Shown here in pieces: positions 44,510-56,606 of a stretch of 64,000 nt of DNA (its first letter is position 1; every line of letters starts with the position of its first letter). The stretch is from positions 27,832,355 to 27,896,354 of the forward strand of contig CM059571.1 in NCBI GenBank assembly GCA_030386875.1. The letters run 5' to 3'. The translations under genes and the position numbers were made by a program. The DNA is from Morinoia aosen. Taxonomy: Eukaryota; Arthropoda; Malacostraca; Amphipoda; Talitridae. Under the pieces are notes generated by a model that had not been told where the DNA came from, made no database searches, and was given only the letters and a program-made list of their open reading frames with translations.

Positions 44510-46645
44510 TCTGTCAGAATTTTATCTAATGGCCTTTTTATAATTTAGTTGTTCTGCGTTTTTTAACAGCCTTTATCAAAATGAATGCGTATTTGCTGTG
44601 CATTGAAATACACTTTGTAATATGGATTAATTGTATGACTAATATTTTCATTCAAGATTTTCTCTCTGATGCATGTGTGCTAATTTAATCATGCTCAAAT
44701 TTCTACCATTATTTTCAGCCAGTGAGTTTCAACTTGAAAGCATCTTGCTTGCGTCTGTTATTTTCGGTTTTCATGAAAAATGTTCTGAACATTTCGAAAC
44801 GTGCCGGATGAATTTAGGTCGAAGGGTTGTAAGCAAATAACTTTTTCAGTTTAATGCTGCAGGTATACTTTTAAATAGAGTAAATATAACATCATGTCAC
44901 TGGAGATGTACAATGTGTTAACCATCGTTTCACATATTTTGATTTATGAAAGAAAAGTGCTGAGGTTCAATTTTACGGGCGTGGCTGAATGAAACGATAC
45001 TGAAAGCAACTTTTAATAGCCGTCTGTAGAGCTGTAAAATTTGAGCTCTAAAACTGTAAGCAGTGTGATACATTACGCTCATTACTGGTATCGCAATGCA
45101 AAATATGATACTATAGTAGTTAGGAAAGCATTAAAATGATTTAACTGCTAGGTATCAGCTTGAATATTTCAGGCATTGGAGTCTATACGTCGTGATCATT
45201 AAAGCATCAAAAATGTTAGTATAAAAAATGATAAACGAGGAAGAATGAAATCTGTTGAAACTCAATGCCTGAACATTTCTTTGCGAGTAAAGCGTATGGG
45301 GAACATCAGGTGGCCTTACATTCTCATGCAGCGACCGAAGACATTTCTTCATTCACAAATACTTCCTAATTGGATGGAAGTGTCCAATGCAAGATGTTAT
45401 ACTTAGAATCTCTTCTGAATCAGTCATGCTCGTAAAAAAAGTTTAAATGTGCTGAATTATATTTAAAATTTGATTTTATACAAGTAATCATTACTGATGA
45501 AAGCTGATCCACTTTTGACGAGCGACATGGATGGTAACAGTTGAGAGGTCGCAACCACAAAGGAGGCTGTACCATCAACGAGTGGGCGAAGGTGCGATGT
45601 TTGGGACAGGAATACAATAAAGTGATGTAAAATGACTTCAACGAGTGCCACAGGGCTTGACAGTTAATCTAGAGTACTAACATCAATTTTCTGAGCGAAT
45701 AATTTGTCATGGTTGGATGAGCGAGCAAACTCTTTCAATATGGAAAAATTCGTTTTACAATCCGATACCACCTTCTTCTCCTCCCCCTCTCTAACTCGGC
45801 TTTCAACCCTTGTATCTAGATACAGTAGAATTTAAAATAAGTACCATTTGGTCTGACCTCCCGAGAGCTTTGTTTTGAACCACGTAGAGAATTGCTGGTC
45901 ATTTATGGAAAATATAGTTGTATAAACGGTCGGCAGTATTCGAGTAAGACGGAGCTTTGGAAGGGAACTGAAAATGCTTGAACTAAGAACAAAACAATTG
46001 AAGTTTCAGATCTAACCTCTGAAACGAAAAGCTGAACTATTTAGTAAGCATCGAAGCTTTGAAATCATAAGAGAAAATTAACTATTGATTCCAAGTCTGC
46101 GATGATGCTCTTGTGTTTCTTAGTCCTCTCCCGGACTCATTCATGTGAAAATTAAGTATTTAAGCAACAGTACTCATCACTGTTTATTCTTCAGATCTTC
46201 AAATTACGTGCTAAACGATGAATTGTATTAAATTTTACACTAGTTTTGAGATGATAAGTCAAAAACCCATTTCGCAGCCATCATTACTACGCATATTTGA
46301 CTTATTGTAAATCGTCTGAAAACTAACTAGTTCGCCGAACAAATCCCTTAACGAGCTTAAAATTGCAATTTTGTTCGATGTAATACTCGTAGTGGAGATT
46401 TTTGTGAACTAAATCAACTAAGTGCAGTTTCAAATTCGACCAAGCGCAGAAACTGACATCACGATTTTATAAACCGAAATGCGCGAGAGAAGCAAATTAT
46501 TCAAAGGAAATTTTTGCCGCCAATTTATCATTTACAAAATATATGAGACTGTTTTTAACAAAGTAGCTATGCAGATATCACGAAAACTGTCGAAGCCAAG
46601 TATCGCGTTGAAAATGCCCTCACATTTCACAACCTTCTTGTGTTC
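44510..46645. other. AT-rich, no recognised gene
   Basis: Minus ORFs at 45155-45352 and 45420-45651 overlap each other in two frames and lack motifs. Confidence 0.4.
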
Positions 46646-46651
46646 TTTCAG

Positions 46652-46748
46652 CTGCGAGTGCGTTGGACGCGAGGAGGCGTGCCGCGCTTTCAAACTCATG
46701 AATGCGACAGAAGCGATTGGAATCGATAATCCAGAATATGACGTATGA
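46652..46748 (+). CDS. Possible terminal exon encoding an NPxY-type tail
   Basis: After TTCTTGTGTTCTTTCAG the frame reads CECVGREEACRAFKLMNAT then EAIGIDNPEYDV and TGA. NPEY is an NPxY-type sequence, known in cytoplasmic tails of receptors and transporters as an endocytic or PTB-binding motif; its presence at the very C-terminus supports a real exon but is not proof. Entry is phase 2. A second frame (25 codons) is also open. No strong polyadenylation signal is close by (AGTAAA at about 46850). Confidence 0.3.
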
Positions 46749-46749
46749 A

Positions 46750-48895
46750 AATACCAGTGCCATACCTGCCCGTGAAAAATACTTTACGTCTATAGTTGAA
46801 TGGATGTTTCAATTCTCAATATTAGTGAGTAAAACATGTGTAAAAAACGTCATTTGATTTGAGTAGTAAATACAATTTGATGATGAGTGTTATTATAATA
46901 CACAAAAGGAATTAAATTTCAGACGATAAATAACAGTGCAATGTTGCTACGTCAGTGCATGAAGGAGCAATGTATGCGCACTGGTCGCGTCTCGAGAGCT
47001 GTTTGGATTCAAGTTTTGAAATTTTCTTTCGGTGCCTCATGCTGAAGGGTCGTCAGTCTCTAAGGATATGCTGAGGCAGTTCAAAACAGTGCAATTCTTT
47101 TCCATCATGCAACCGTCGACGGCCGGATATGAGCCTCAATGATGGGATGTCATGCTCATGAAGCCTTTCGACTGCAGGTCGTAGTAAAAGGGTAGTAAAA
47201 AGTTCCTAAGAGAAACGTTCATATGTAAAAGTGTAAATAATTTTAGAAGAACTTCATTGAGATGGATATGAATTTAACATTTGTTTTGGGTTATGCATTG
47301 AAGTATGATCAATGAGTATATGTTTGACTTGCCGAAGTTTATTTCTATGGTGTATTCCATCTATTGAAATAAAACTAAAAAGAGGTTTGTTAAATGCCCT
47401 GACTATACAACTCTTCAACAATATATATCTTCCAAATTGAAAGTGCTTCTGCTTATTTTTTATAATATTGGCGTTTTTTTATATTTATAGAGTCATTGTT
47501 GATCATTAAACTATAAAGCAAGATATCGATAACGTTTGTACCTGTAGTGCATCATCAATAAAATTGAATGCAGTCGTATTCTAGTTTCGCAACTTCTAAA
47601 TCCGTTCTTAAGAGGAGCATGGAACTCCTACGGTGGAAATGTCTCACTTTTCAGTCTTCCTTCCTCGAAACTATTCAGCTCCCCTCACCACATTTATCTC
47701 TGCTGAAACTCAAACACATAGCCAGTGTGCAATCAATATTCCATGCTAGCGCACAGCTTCATTCGCATTTTGCTCGAGACTCTGACGAAAGAAGGCCGGC
47801 TGACGAAGTCCTAGGTGTTTGTCTTCACCAAAACGAGTTCGGTCTCCGCTTCGAGTTAACTGTCGCTCTGAAAGTCATTTTCTCGAATGAAGGTGAAATG
47901 GAACGACTTTGCATGCCAAAGACTTTATCGGGCAAGTGCTTGGGTCCTGATCGATGGGACCGTTGGGCTTAGTGTGTTTCAGCAGCCTGTCCCATCACTG
48001 ATGTTTAAAAGGCTTTTATTCCGAACTGCATTGGAGCGACACAACATCACTTTCATGCCGGCGGTCTACACCGGTGACAGAACGGTCGTTTTTTCGGCAT
48101 TTTACGTTGTATGGCGTTCGCTTCGCCGGCGCAGAGCTGGCGTTATGGCTGCTGTGGGCCCGGATTGCAGGTCGAGGAGACAAAAGCGTGACTGCAAGTC
48201 AGTCCTTGTTATGCCCGTGTCTTTCCGTGAGTCGTTCAACGAGATCGGGCCTTGAATGAGACTTTGCACGTGTTACACCGTACATGTTTTGACGATATAC
48301 GGGGAGGGTCTCGTAAAATTTTCGCGTAACCAAATCAATCTTAATCGTTAAATGTACGTAGAAAGTTCAGTTTTTGTGCTTTAGTAAGAGAGGGAACTTT
48401 TTTTCTTAATTTTAGATTTTGCACTTACTTAACTTAAGGTAACTGTTAAAAATAATTAAAATCGGTTTTAACTTTCAATTGTATTTCTGTATTAACACTT
48501 GTATTACCATTTTCTCCTTGCGGGTACTTTTAGCAATGTTAATTTAATTTTTCGAAATCAAAAACCAAACTTTATTTCCGAGCACACAACTACCAAGACA
48601 GGAGGGAATTTTTATTATAAACGCATTCAACGACGCATAAATCAATAAAGGATCCGTATTTATGTCAAATAATTATATGCTGAATCTTTCAACTGTCCAA
48701 TTGCGTAATAAACAGAAAAATCTCAGTTTTGAAGTTAATGTATCCAAACCGTTCGTGTAAACAAAAGCTGTTTTTAAGTTGAGCAATTGAGCAAATAAAT
48801 GTCGAAGTGGACTAAATTGAGGTATCTAGTATTAATGTACTAACCGAGTTATAAACAGCAATTGATAACCTAGACACTTGATGTCGTTCAATTTG
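46750..48895. other. Unassigned; overlapping ORFs at 47568-48255
   Basis: Two overlapping plus-strand frames (47568-47972, 134 codons; 47887-48255, 122 codons) lie in a GC-richer patch. The second contains a basic run (WRSLRRRRAGVMAAVGPDC). No family is recognised and no splice pattern is convincing. They could be a decayed element or host coding DNA. Confidence 0.25.
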
Positions 48896-48900
48896 TATAA

Positions 48901-51404
48901 AGCGGCCCACAGACGATCAATTTTATTGTCAATATAATTGACAATGATGAATATTGACAATTATATTGATCGTCTGTGGGCTTGATTGACGACCGTCAAT
49001 TAATTGACTCAATGTATTGACGCAATAAAAGCGGTTTGAGCCCATAGACGATCAATTTAATTGTCAATATTATTGACTCAATATCTTGATGAGATATTTT
49101 GTTGCCCACTTGCGGCGTCAATCTTTGCATCAATGTAATTGATGAAAACCAGTCATTTGCTCTGCGGACGCCGTACGTGATGGGCGACGAAGAAATTACC
49201 ATTGCAATTGTATCGCTAGCCTTGGCACTTTCAACTCCAAGAAAATCGCCGCGTAAACGCAAGACTTGGGCCAAAAACTGGCTCAGGGAACGTGGCAGGA
49301 TATTCGGAATCGACGCATTGCTCAAAGAATTACGTGTAAATAAGCCAGAAGATTTCAAGAACTATCTTCGAATGGACACTAAATCATTTGATCAACTTTT
49401 CCATCTCTTCACTCCATATATACGGAAAGAATCAACAAACGTGCGAGAACCGATATCACCTAGCCAACGGCTATCGCTCACGCTGAGATATCTGGCGACT
49501 GGCGATTGTCACTCCCTTTAGCAATGCAATTATCAATGCTCAAATACTTACTCATCAACAATTGTTTAAATGCTGTCACATTTCTATCTGCATCACATTT
49601 TATCAATTCTGCAATTCCTAAGTTGATTCCCCTTTTCAGATATATCGCTGTAGTATACATATAACTGATACCCCAAGTAGTTTCATGATTTAAATATCAT
49701 TACTTTCGTCCAATAATAAACTGAACTTATTGTTGTCATTATCATTGGTCAGTTTTTCGAAATGAGGATACAATACATTTTTGATAATTTTTGCGCATTT
49801 TGTTAGATGCATTTAAACATCATCAATAGGTTTGCAGTTGGAGATGTGCTTTAACATAACAACCATATGATCACAATTAAAAGTTTCACTATGGTGGCCC
49901 AAAAACATGGCAGTAGCCGTCTTGGTCTGCTACATAATCTGAACATAACGTGTTCTGAAAGTGGTAAGTTCGCTATTCAAATAATTTGGTTAAGCAAATC
50001 AGCAAATTTTATGAGAATGAAGTAGTAAACATTACAGCGAATGCATAATATTAATTTTGAGTAATATATCATATGCATCGCTTAAGTGAAATTCCCGCAA
50101 GATAATATCAAGCAAGGTAAAAACCATCTAGATTTTTTTAGCTAATATCTACAATCCAAACTTTACAGCAAGGTTAAAGCGAAAACATATAGATCTAGCT
50201 ATTAAATATCTAAAATGTCAGGATGTCTGCACAACAAACGATTTGATGAGAGAAAGCTAGCGAGCTTGAATTGATTAACATGGATTCCTATGAGAGTGCA
50301 TACACTGCAAGCAAGCAAGAGAGCGAGCGAGAAAGACTGAAGATTGACTGAAGCAAGAAACCGACTCGAAGATTGTTTCACGCTTGAGAGTTGCAGGTAG
50401 AAGCTGGCTACCAGGAAGTGCGCGGTGAGATGTCGATAAGGTTGGCGTACTGCTCAATTCCTCCAGCATACACTGAACTTCTGATACTCGAAGTTAAATG
50501 CTGTACCTCGCATTTCGAACTCAAAAAATCCAAAGCACAGGGACAGATTACATGTTTCAAAGCAATGGGATGAAGAAGGATTGAAATCAACGTTACAAAC
50601 ACATGCTTGTACTGCTCGTTTCTGTTATAGACATCTCTCCATGACATTTAAGAGCAAACTGTGGGTTTTTTGTGTGTGATAGATCCTGCTGACATCTTTC
50701 TCTCTCGCTTGCTTTCTCGCTTTCAGTCTTTTAGTTTGTAAGCACCCTCAGCCCTGATTGCCATAACTTACCCTAAGTATTTTGATAAGAGTACCAGATT
50801 TAGCCGTACGAAAGTCGCCGATTTCAAGGAAAAAGTCCCAGTTTTTACTTTCCTACATAATGCTAATAAATAGGCTAATAATTGTAAATAAAATTAGTTC
50901 ACTAAATTCAAATTATATTTTTCCTAATAAGACATAAAAAGTACCATATATTCGAAGCAGCGCACTCCAACATGCAAGAAATAACAGATCTGCGAGTACA
51001 CATAAATAAAATTCGAAGTATTTTCAGGTGCATACACTACGACTTCCGGAGCTCAGAATGAAATATTGACGCAATATATTGACGCGTCCAAATGGACGTT
51101 TCAATATATTGACGAACCATCAATAAAAAATCAAAATGATTTGATTTCGTCGATACATTGAGTCAATTAATTGACGGTCGTCAATCAAGCCCACACACGA
51201 TCAATATCATTGTCAATGTTCATCATTGACAATTATATTGACAATGAAATCTATCGTCTACGGGCTCAAACTGATTTTATTGCGTCAATACATTGAGTCA
51301 ATTAATTGACGGTCGTCAATCAAGCCCACAGACGATCAATATAATTGTCAATATTCATCATTGTCAATTATATTGACAATAAAATTGATCGTCTATGGGC
51401 CGCT
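48901..51404 (+). mobile_element. PIF/Harbinger element with complex terminal hairpins (2.5 kb)
   Basis: Starts AGCGGCCCACAGACGATC and ends GATCGTCTATGGGCCGCT, flanked by TAA at 48898-48900 and 51405-51407, the TWA target duplication of PIF/Harbinger. Each terminal region holds several nested copies of GACGATCAAT, ATTGTCAAT and CAATTAATTGAC in both orientations, giving a chain of hairpins. The interior has a truncated transposase ORF followed by non-coding DNA and a second internal GACGGTCGTCAATCAAGCCC block at about 51172, repeated at about 51308. Confidence 0.85.
49180..49521 (+). pseudogene. Harbinger transposase N-terminal part, truncated (113 codons)
   Basis: Starts MGDEEITIAIVSL, then RKRKTWAKNWLRERGRIFG, LLKELRVNKPEDFKNYLRMD, FDQLFHLFTPYIRKEST and ISPSQRLSLTLRYLATGD followed by a stop. 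This order matches the N-terminal region and helix-turn-helix of HARBI1-type nucleases. The DDE catalytic part, about 200 residues further, is absent from the rest of the element. The start was placed at the ATG just before GDEE because family members begin close to this point; an upstream in-frame codon exists. It is an internal-deletion derivative. Confidence 0.8.
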
Positions 51405-52126
51405 TAAAGCGTCATGTCACACTGTGCGGCGTCTCATCAAGTAGTGTGCGTTTGACAACACTTCAGGACACGGTTGGGGTGAAACCAAAAGTCCGTCAGT
51501 CCTCGACGAATTTTTCTGAAATTTAAACAATAAGTGTAAAATGATGCAGTGTTTTTTGAACTCATGTGTTTTTTTTCGTAAATTTATGAGAAATATGATT
51601 TTTTTAAACCCTGAAAAAGTGGGTGTTGCGGAGAATAATCCATCGCCTACAATTTTGAAGTTACCGAACTGTACCTAATTGTCTTGTCTAGAGATTCGGT
51701 GCAAATGTTTTTCGTTAATATGATTTTTTGGATTTTAAGAATGTTTTTTTTTTTCACAAAAAACAGACCACTTTTTTCGCTTTTCGAATTATTTTGTTCA
51801 TAATTTTCAACATGAATTGAAATCAAAAAACTTTTTCACCGCCTCTCAAGATTGATAGAACTTTTTTCAATTGATATATTTGCCATTCATGTACATTCAA
51901 TACTGTGGGAGACGGACCAATTAAAAGGTCACAAGGCCAGTTTTCACGAGACCCGTTTTTCAAAAAAAAATTTTATTTTTTAATTTATGAATTAATACTT
52001 CTGTTACATTGAACTCAACTGCTTTTGAATCGTTATTTAAGTTCTATCGAATGATATATCAGCCATTTATGTACCTTCAAAACTGTGGGAAAGGATCCAT
52101 ATCAAAAGATAAGAAATACAAGTTTC

Positions 52127-53723
52127 GGTAAATTTGTAGGAAAGATCAGTAATTGATTTTTCACTTTTCGTTGCCTAAACAAAGTTAATTAAATCGGAAT
52201 AAACAAGTTTTCTTCTATGCACTTTCCGTCTTAAATGAATATTTTATTAGTTATAGCGGTAAATGACTTACCGCAACTCCAGTGTTTGAAGCGGAGAGAA
52301 ATTCATCGAGCGCATCGTATGGCAACACTGCAATGGAGTCTCGCTTCCGACGTGCTCAAACACGAACACGTGCTCACATCAAACACGAAACTAATCCTAC
52401 CGGTATAACTCGTTAAATACTCATTTGCCGTAGAAAGTGTATAGAAGAGAAGATGTTCATTTTGATGCTATTACCATGATTTAAGCAACAAAAATTCGAA
52501 ATCCAATTAGTAGCTGTTTATTAGATCGCAATCGACATCAGAGACGAAAATTAACATACTGCTATAACTCGTCAAATACTTATTTAAGGGGATCTACTAC
52601 CCTGGACTACCCTTTGACGTCCAAATTTTACAAATATATTTTTTCCTATTTCTATCGCAACTAGGTGAACAAAAATGCATACAGATGTGTAAAATTGAAT
52701 GCCAAACACATGTGCATCTATAAAATTTTTCGATTTTCGCAAAAATTAATAATTTATTTCGCGATTATTAGAAAAATATAAATCCTAGCGCAAAACCCTA
52801 CTCACCCTATAATTTTCAAGCTAGAAGCGTGATTTTGATCTCATTAGACGCGAAAGGACTGAACCAAGATCGTAACGTTTTTTGATTTTCGACCTAAAAA
52901 AAGTTATGGGTACACATATCCAACATTTGAAAAAAAATTGAATTTTTTCAGTTTTTTACCAATAAAAATTTTATTTAGAATTCAAACAGAATTTTGATTT
53001 GGTACGCAGTTCCCACTGTCAAATTGCATCGAATGAGACCAAAGTCACGCTTCTATGTCGAAAATTGTAGAAGGGATATGGTTTTACGCAGAAAATATAT
53101 TTATGTTTATATATATGTTCGCCCAATCACTTCTTTTCTATCGCGAATTTCAAAATTTTTCAGTAAATTAAATGTGTTTAGAATTTAATTTTACATATCG
53201 GTATTAATTTTCATTTACCTAGTTGCAGTAGAATCCTGTAATCTGAGATTGAAAAAAGGATATTGAATTTGTCTTTTTAATACACTTTTTTGACGTATGT
53301 AACTATAACTTTTTTTCTAATCCGAAATTCAAAAAATCATACGTTACTGTCTTGGTACAGTCCTTCCGCGTCAAATGAGACCAAAATCACGTTTCTACGT
53401 TGAAAATTATAGAGTGAGTGAGGTTTTGCGCAACTATATAATTTGCTAATAATCGCGAAATAAATTATTTTTTTTTGCGAAAATCAAAAAATTTTATGGA
53501 CGCAAATGTGTTTGCAATTCAATTTTACATCCACGTGTAAATTTTCGTTCCCATCGGTGCAATAGGAATGTGTGCAGTGAAGTTTGAACGAAGAGGTCGA
53601 GTCCAGGGTAGTAGATTTAAGACGGAAAGTGCACAGAAGAAAACATGTTTATTTAGATCAAATTAACTATGTTTAGGCAAAAAAAGCGGAAAATGTATTA
53701 CTGACCTTTCCTACACATTTACC
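52127..53723. mobile_element. GGTAAAT-family MITE, copy D with nested element (1597 bp)
   Basis: Starts GGTAAATTTGTAGGAAAGAT and ends CTTTCCTACACATTTACC. Flanking 8-mers CAAGTTTC (52119-52126) and CAAATTTC (53724-53731) match at 7 of 8. The arms carry the family blocks (TTTTCGTTGCCTAAAC, AAACAAGTTTTCTTCTATGC). It was enlarged by the TTAA-flanked element at 52588-53616. Confidence 0.8.
52588..53616. mobile_element. TTAA-flanked foldback element nested in MITE copy D (1029 bp)
   Basis: TTAA at 52584-52587 and 53617-53620 bracket ends GGGGATCTACTACCCTGGAC and GTCCAGGGTAGTAGAT. Complementary arms extend at least 400 bp on each side (CTCATTAGACGCGAAAGGAC against GTCCTTCCGCGTCAAATGAG). TTAA duplications are typical of piggyBac and Kolobok; no transposase is present, so assignment is open. 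Confidence 0.75.
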
Positions 53724-54185
53724 CAAATTTCAGAGCACCAGTATTTTCAAAAAAAGTTTTTGTCCTTAATTACAAACTAGTTTTTTTAAATCAACTCAAT
53801 CGCTTGGTAGCTCTGTTTGAGCCCCTTCGAATGATACATCTGCCATTCTAGTACCATCAAAACTGCGGGAGGCGATTATATGTTTACACAATAGCTAATT
53901 AGCTGACGACTCAGAGCAGCCGAACTCAAAACAAACACTCTGTTACATCATCATAAATTAAAGTGAGTGTTAGAATGTTTCGTTTGAGTACTAAAGTATT
54001 TCAAGCAAGGCCATGAATGAACTCTTTTGCTATTCACGTAGAGGAACGCCTAAAACTGATTCGTTATAAGGGGAGAAGGGGAGGGGGGAGGATGGGGCAA
54101 ATCACTCATCAGTTAGTGCGCCAAGGTCACGTTGGTGCGCGTCTTCTACTCCATCTAGGAGACGAACCAATGTACGTACTTGAGA

Positions 54186-54285
54186 GGTTAGGTTACCTTA
54201 CGTTAGGTTTTGTTACTTTAGGTTACGTTAGGTTACTTTTGGTTGCTTAGGGGTTACGTTAGGCTACGTTTGGTTAGGTTAGGCT
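54186..54285 (+). repeat. Degenerate TTAGG-like tract
   Basis: Irregular copies of GGTTACGTTAGGTTA and TTGGTTAGGTTAGG. TTAGG is the ancestral arthropod telomere repeat; this interstitial tract is degenerate and could be unrelated GTTAG-rich simple sequence. Confidence 0.5.
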
Positions 54286-54373
54286 GGTACACTAGTTTTC
54301 CCCTCAACATTTCCTCTGCCCCGAACGTAACGGTTTCTGCTGTTCGTAGTGTAACTGAAATGTAACACGCAAA

Positions 54374-54560
54374 TTAACCCCTTCCCCGGCAGAAACGAGT
54401 ATACACGTTTTCACAAAATGTTCGTTTTTCAGTCATCGACGGGTATACTCGTCTAAAACTTTACCTTCAAAAACCAGCTACATACGTATATAATCGTCGA
54501 TTTTAAGCCTTTGTAAGCCATTCTACGTGTGAAACGAGTATTCTCGTCAAATTGCACGCC
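54374..54560 (+). mobile_element. piggyBac-like terminus with ACGAGTATACTCGT motifs
   Basis: TTAA followed by CCCCTTCCCCGGCAGAAACG resembles the TTAA-CCCTTT...ends of piggyBac-type elements. Three imperfect copies of the palindrome ACGAGTATACTCGT follow (54396, 54440, 54536). I could not find the opposite end or a transposase. Confidence 0.5.
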
Positions 54561-54579
54561 TGGCACAGGCGATAGGGTA

Positions 54580-56540
54580 GAGCTGTGGGATTTCAAGGAC
54601 ATTGTTACTAGACTTGCCTCGACAGCCATTGCCGTCGGATGGGTGTTGTTTGCCTCCACATTTGCGTTCATTTTGAAAAGTACCATTCTAAATAATTTCA
54701 TCTAGAAACTTTCTCAGGAAATACTACTTTTTTATGTGTGGCAATAAAATTCTTTTGTATTATTTTTTCCTAACAACTTACAGTTTTCAATTGATTTTGT
54801 TCAAAATATGCGGGGCAAGTAAACACGATGGGACTTGGCGGTAGAGTTTACTGGCCAGGTGAGTTGGCAGCAGGTAGGATTATGAATGCTTGAGCACCTC
54901 AGCCTCGACAAGTACGGCTTATAAAGGTGCGGTCAAGACACAGAACTCAAGATCAAGACAACACAGACATAGGTGGCAATAGTGAGTGACGACACATCGA
55001 CATCGCTCGCGCACATCACACCCCCTACGAACCTTTGGATGAGAGACCAACTCAAATTCAAAACGTTTAAACAAGAACCCCCCAAAAAAATTTCGCAAAA
55101 CGAACGAATACCGTTAACCAAATTAACACGCAGTTAACAATAAAAGTAAACAAAACAAAATTTATTAAAAAAATTAAAGCGAGCTATTACTCAAACAAAA
55201 TCGATCGTTACGTTAAATTATCTCGCAGTTCATATTATTTGAAAAATAAAATGCAAGCACCAACCTTAAAAAAAATTAACAACACACCAACCAAGTAGCA
55301 TTTTTAGTTATCTAAAGTAAGCGATACAAGCGAAGACGAGGGCAGCTAAAAGCGAAACAAGGTGAGTATAATGCCCTGTGCGAAAATTGAGCAACTCGAA
55401 ATATTATGTGAAATAAACCTTAAACAACGCATAATTAAACAACTTAATTAAACAACGAATGATAAAACGCACAAAAAAAACAAAAATGTCCTAGTTAAAA
55501 AAAAAATCAACCGCAGAACCCGATGTTAAGAATAGAAAAAAACATTCTCCAATACCATTAGTACATTAACGATTTTTATTTGTATTAAAACGCTAAAAAA
55601 AATACTGCAACTTATAGAATTACCTCGAAAAATTTATGCACCGCAAACACCGCAAAATAGGTAAAAGGTAAATAGTTTAGGAACTGTTATAAACACATCA
55701 TTAAACACAAAAAAAATTAAAAACCTCCACTCCTTACAGCTATGGTTACACCGGATAATATAAAGAACAGCGATTACCATAAGATAATGTAAAGCACACA
55801 ACTTAGCAGGGATAAATACCAGCAAAAAACAATAACCCAAACAAGCCAAAGCACTCAACTGACTTACCGTGCATAAACGGCAGCACGTCGACAGCAGGAA
55901 GAACAAGGTAAGAAATAAAACAACGCCACTTATTTTTGGTACAACGCATCTAATGCAATAATTTCCGATCATGAAAATGTATAGAATAAAAGCCGTTACA
56001 TCTTTTTACATTACGTAACCAAAAAAAAATAATTCCCTTCAATTTTAAAAACAAATTCCGCCAGTTACACATCAACACGTTGAAGTTACCGAAATTCAAT
56101 TTACACATTAAAAACATGGGACGTATTGGAAACAACCATAAAAACACATCATGTTTAAAACAGAAACAGCCTTTAAAAATAATTTAAATAATTTGATAAT
56201 TGAAATGATTAAAATTTTATAAGAAATTGCGCGTCGACATTAGAGAAAGCATACAGCAACCTTAAACTTAAGATTACATGGCGATTGTTACATCAACGAT
56301 TACATTGAAATGAATATACACTCGCATTTTTCTTGCGATTCCGCATTTTCCAATTTTCCTAATCTTCCACTAGTGCGGTTAGCATTTATCACTTTATTCA
56401 AATTAATTCACGGGGAAATTTCACAATTATGGCAAATTTTCACTTCAATCATTTTTCAGATTTCCTAAATTTCAAAATTTTTCAAATTTCCCGCCGCACA
56501 CTTGCAGAGGGACAGGGACGGCCATGTCGTCCCCCTTCCC
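54580..56540. other. A-rich region beside the Gypsy element; no protein recognised
   Basis: Contains a TATAAA at 54920-54925 and two strong splice-donor matches on the plus strand (ACAAG-GTGAGT at 55361, CAAG-GTAAGA at 55907). A minus ORF at 55634-55972 is hydrophobic because the strand is T-rich. This may include the 3' LTR of the Gypsy element (starting near 56545 after a GGGAAGGGGGA purine tract on the minus strand), but no second LTR is visible to confirm it. Confidence 0.35.
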
Positions 56541-56606
56541 GTGGACGTCCTGCTCGTCTAACGCTAGGCAAGTTCACTATCACTAGGTCTCTTGCGACGT
56601 TGACCG

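Larger units (their letters stand above)
51640..53890 (+). repeat. Degenerate ~170-185-bp tandem repeat interrupted by a MITE
   Basis: Units end in a block like GATATATTTGCCATTCATGT followed by AC...TCAA.ACTGTGGGA: seen near 51880-51920, 52050-52092 and, after the MITE, 53835-53875. Removing the MITE and one target duplication places the last unit in register. An earlier unit may begin near 51640. Confidence 0.5.

Noticed and set aside
55634..55972. Hydrophobic 112-codon minus ORF as a membrane protein
   Set aside because: The strand is T-rich, which yields Phe/Leu-rich frames by chance; no motif or coding context.
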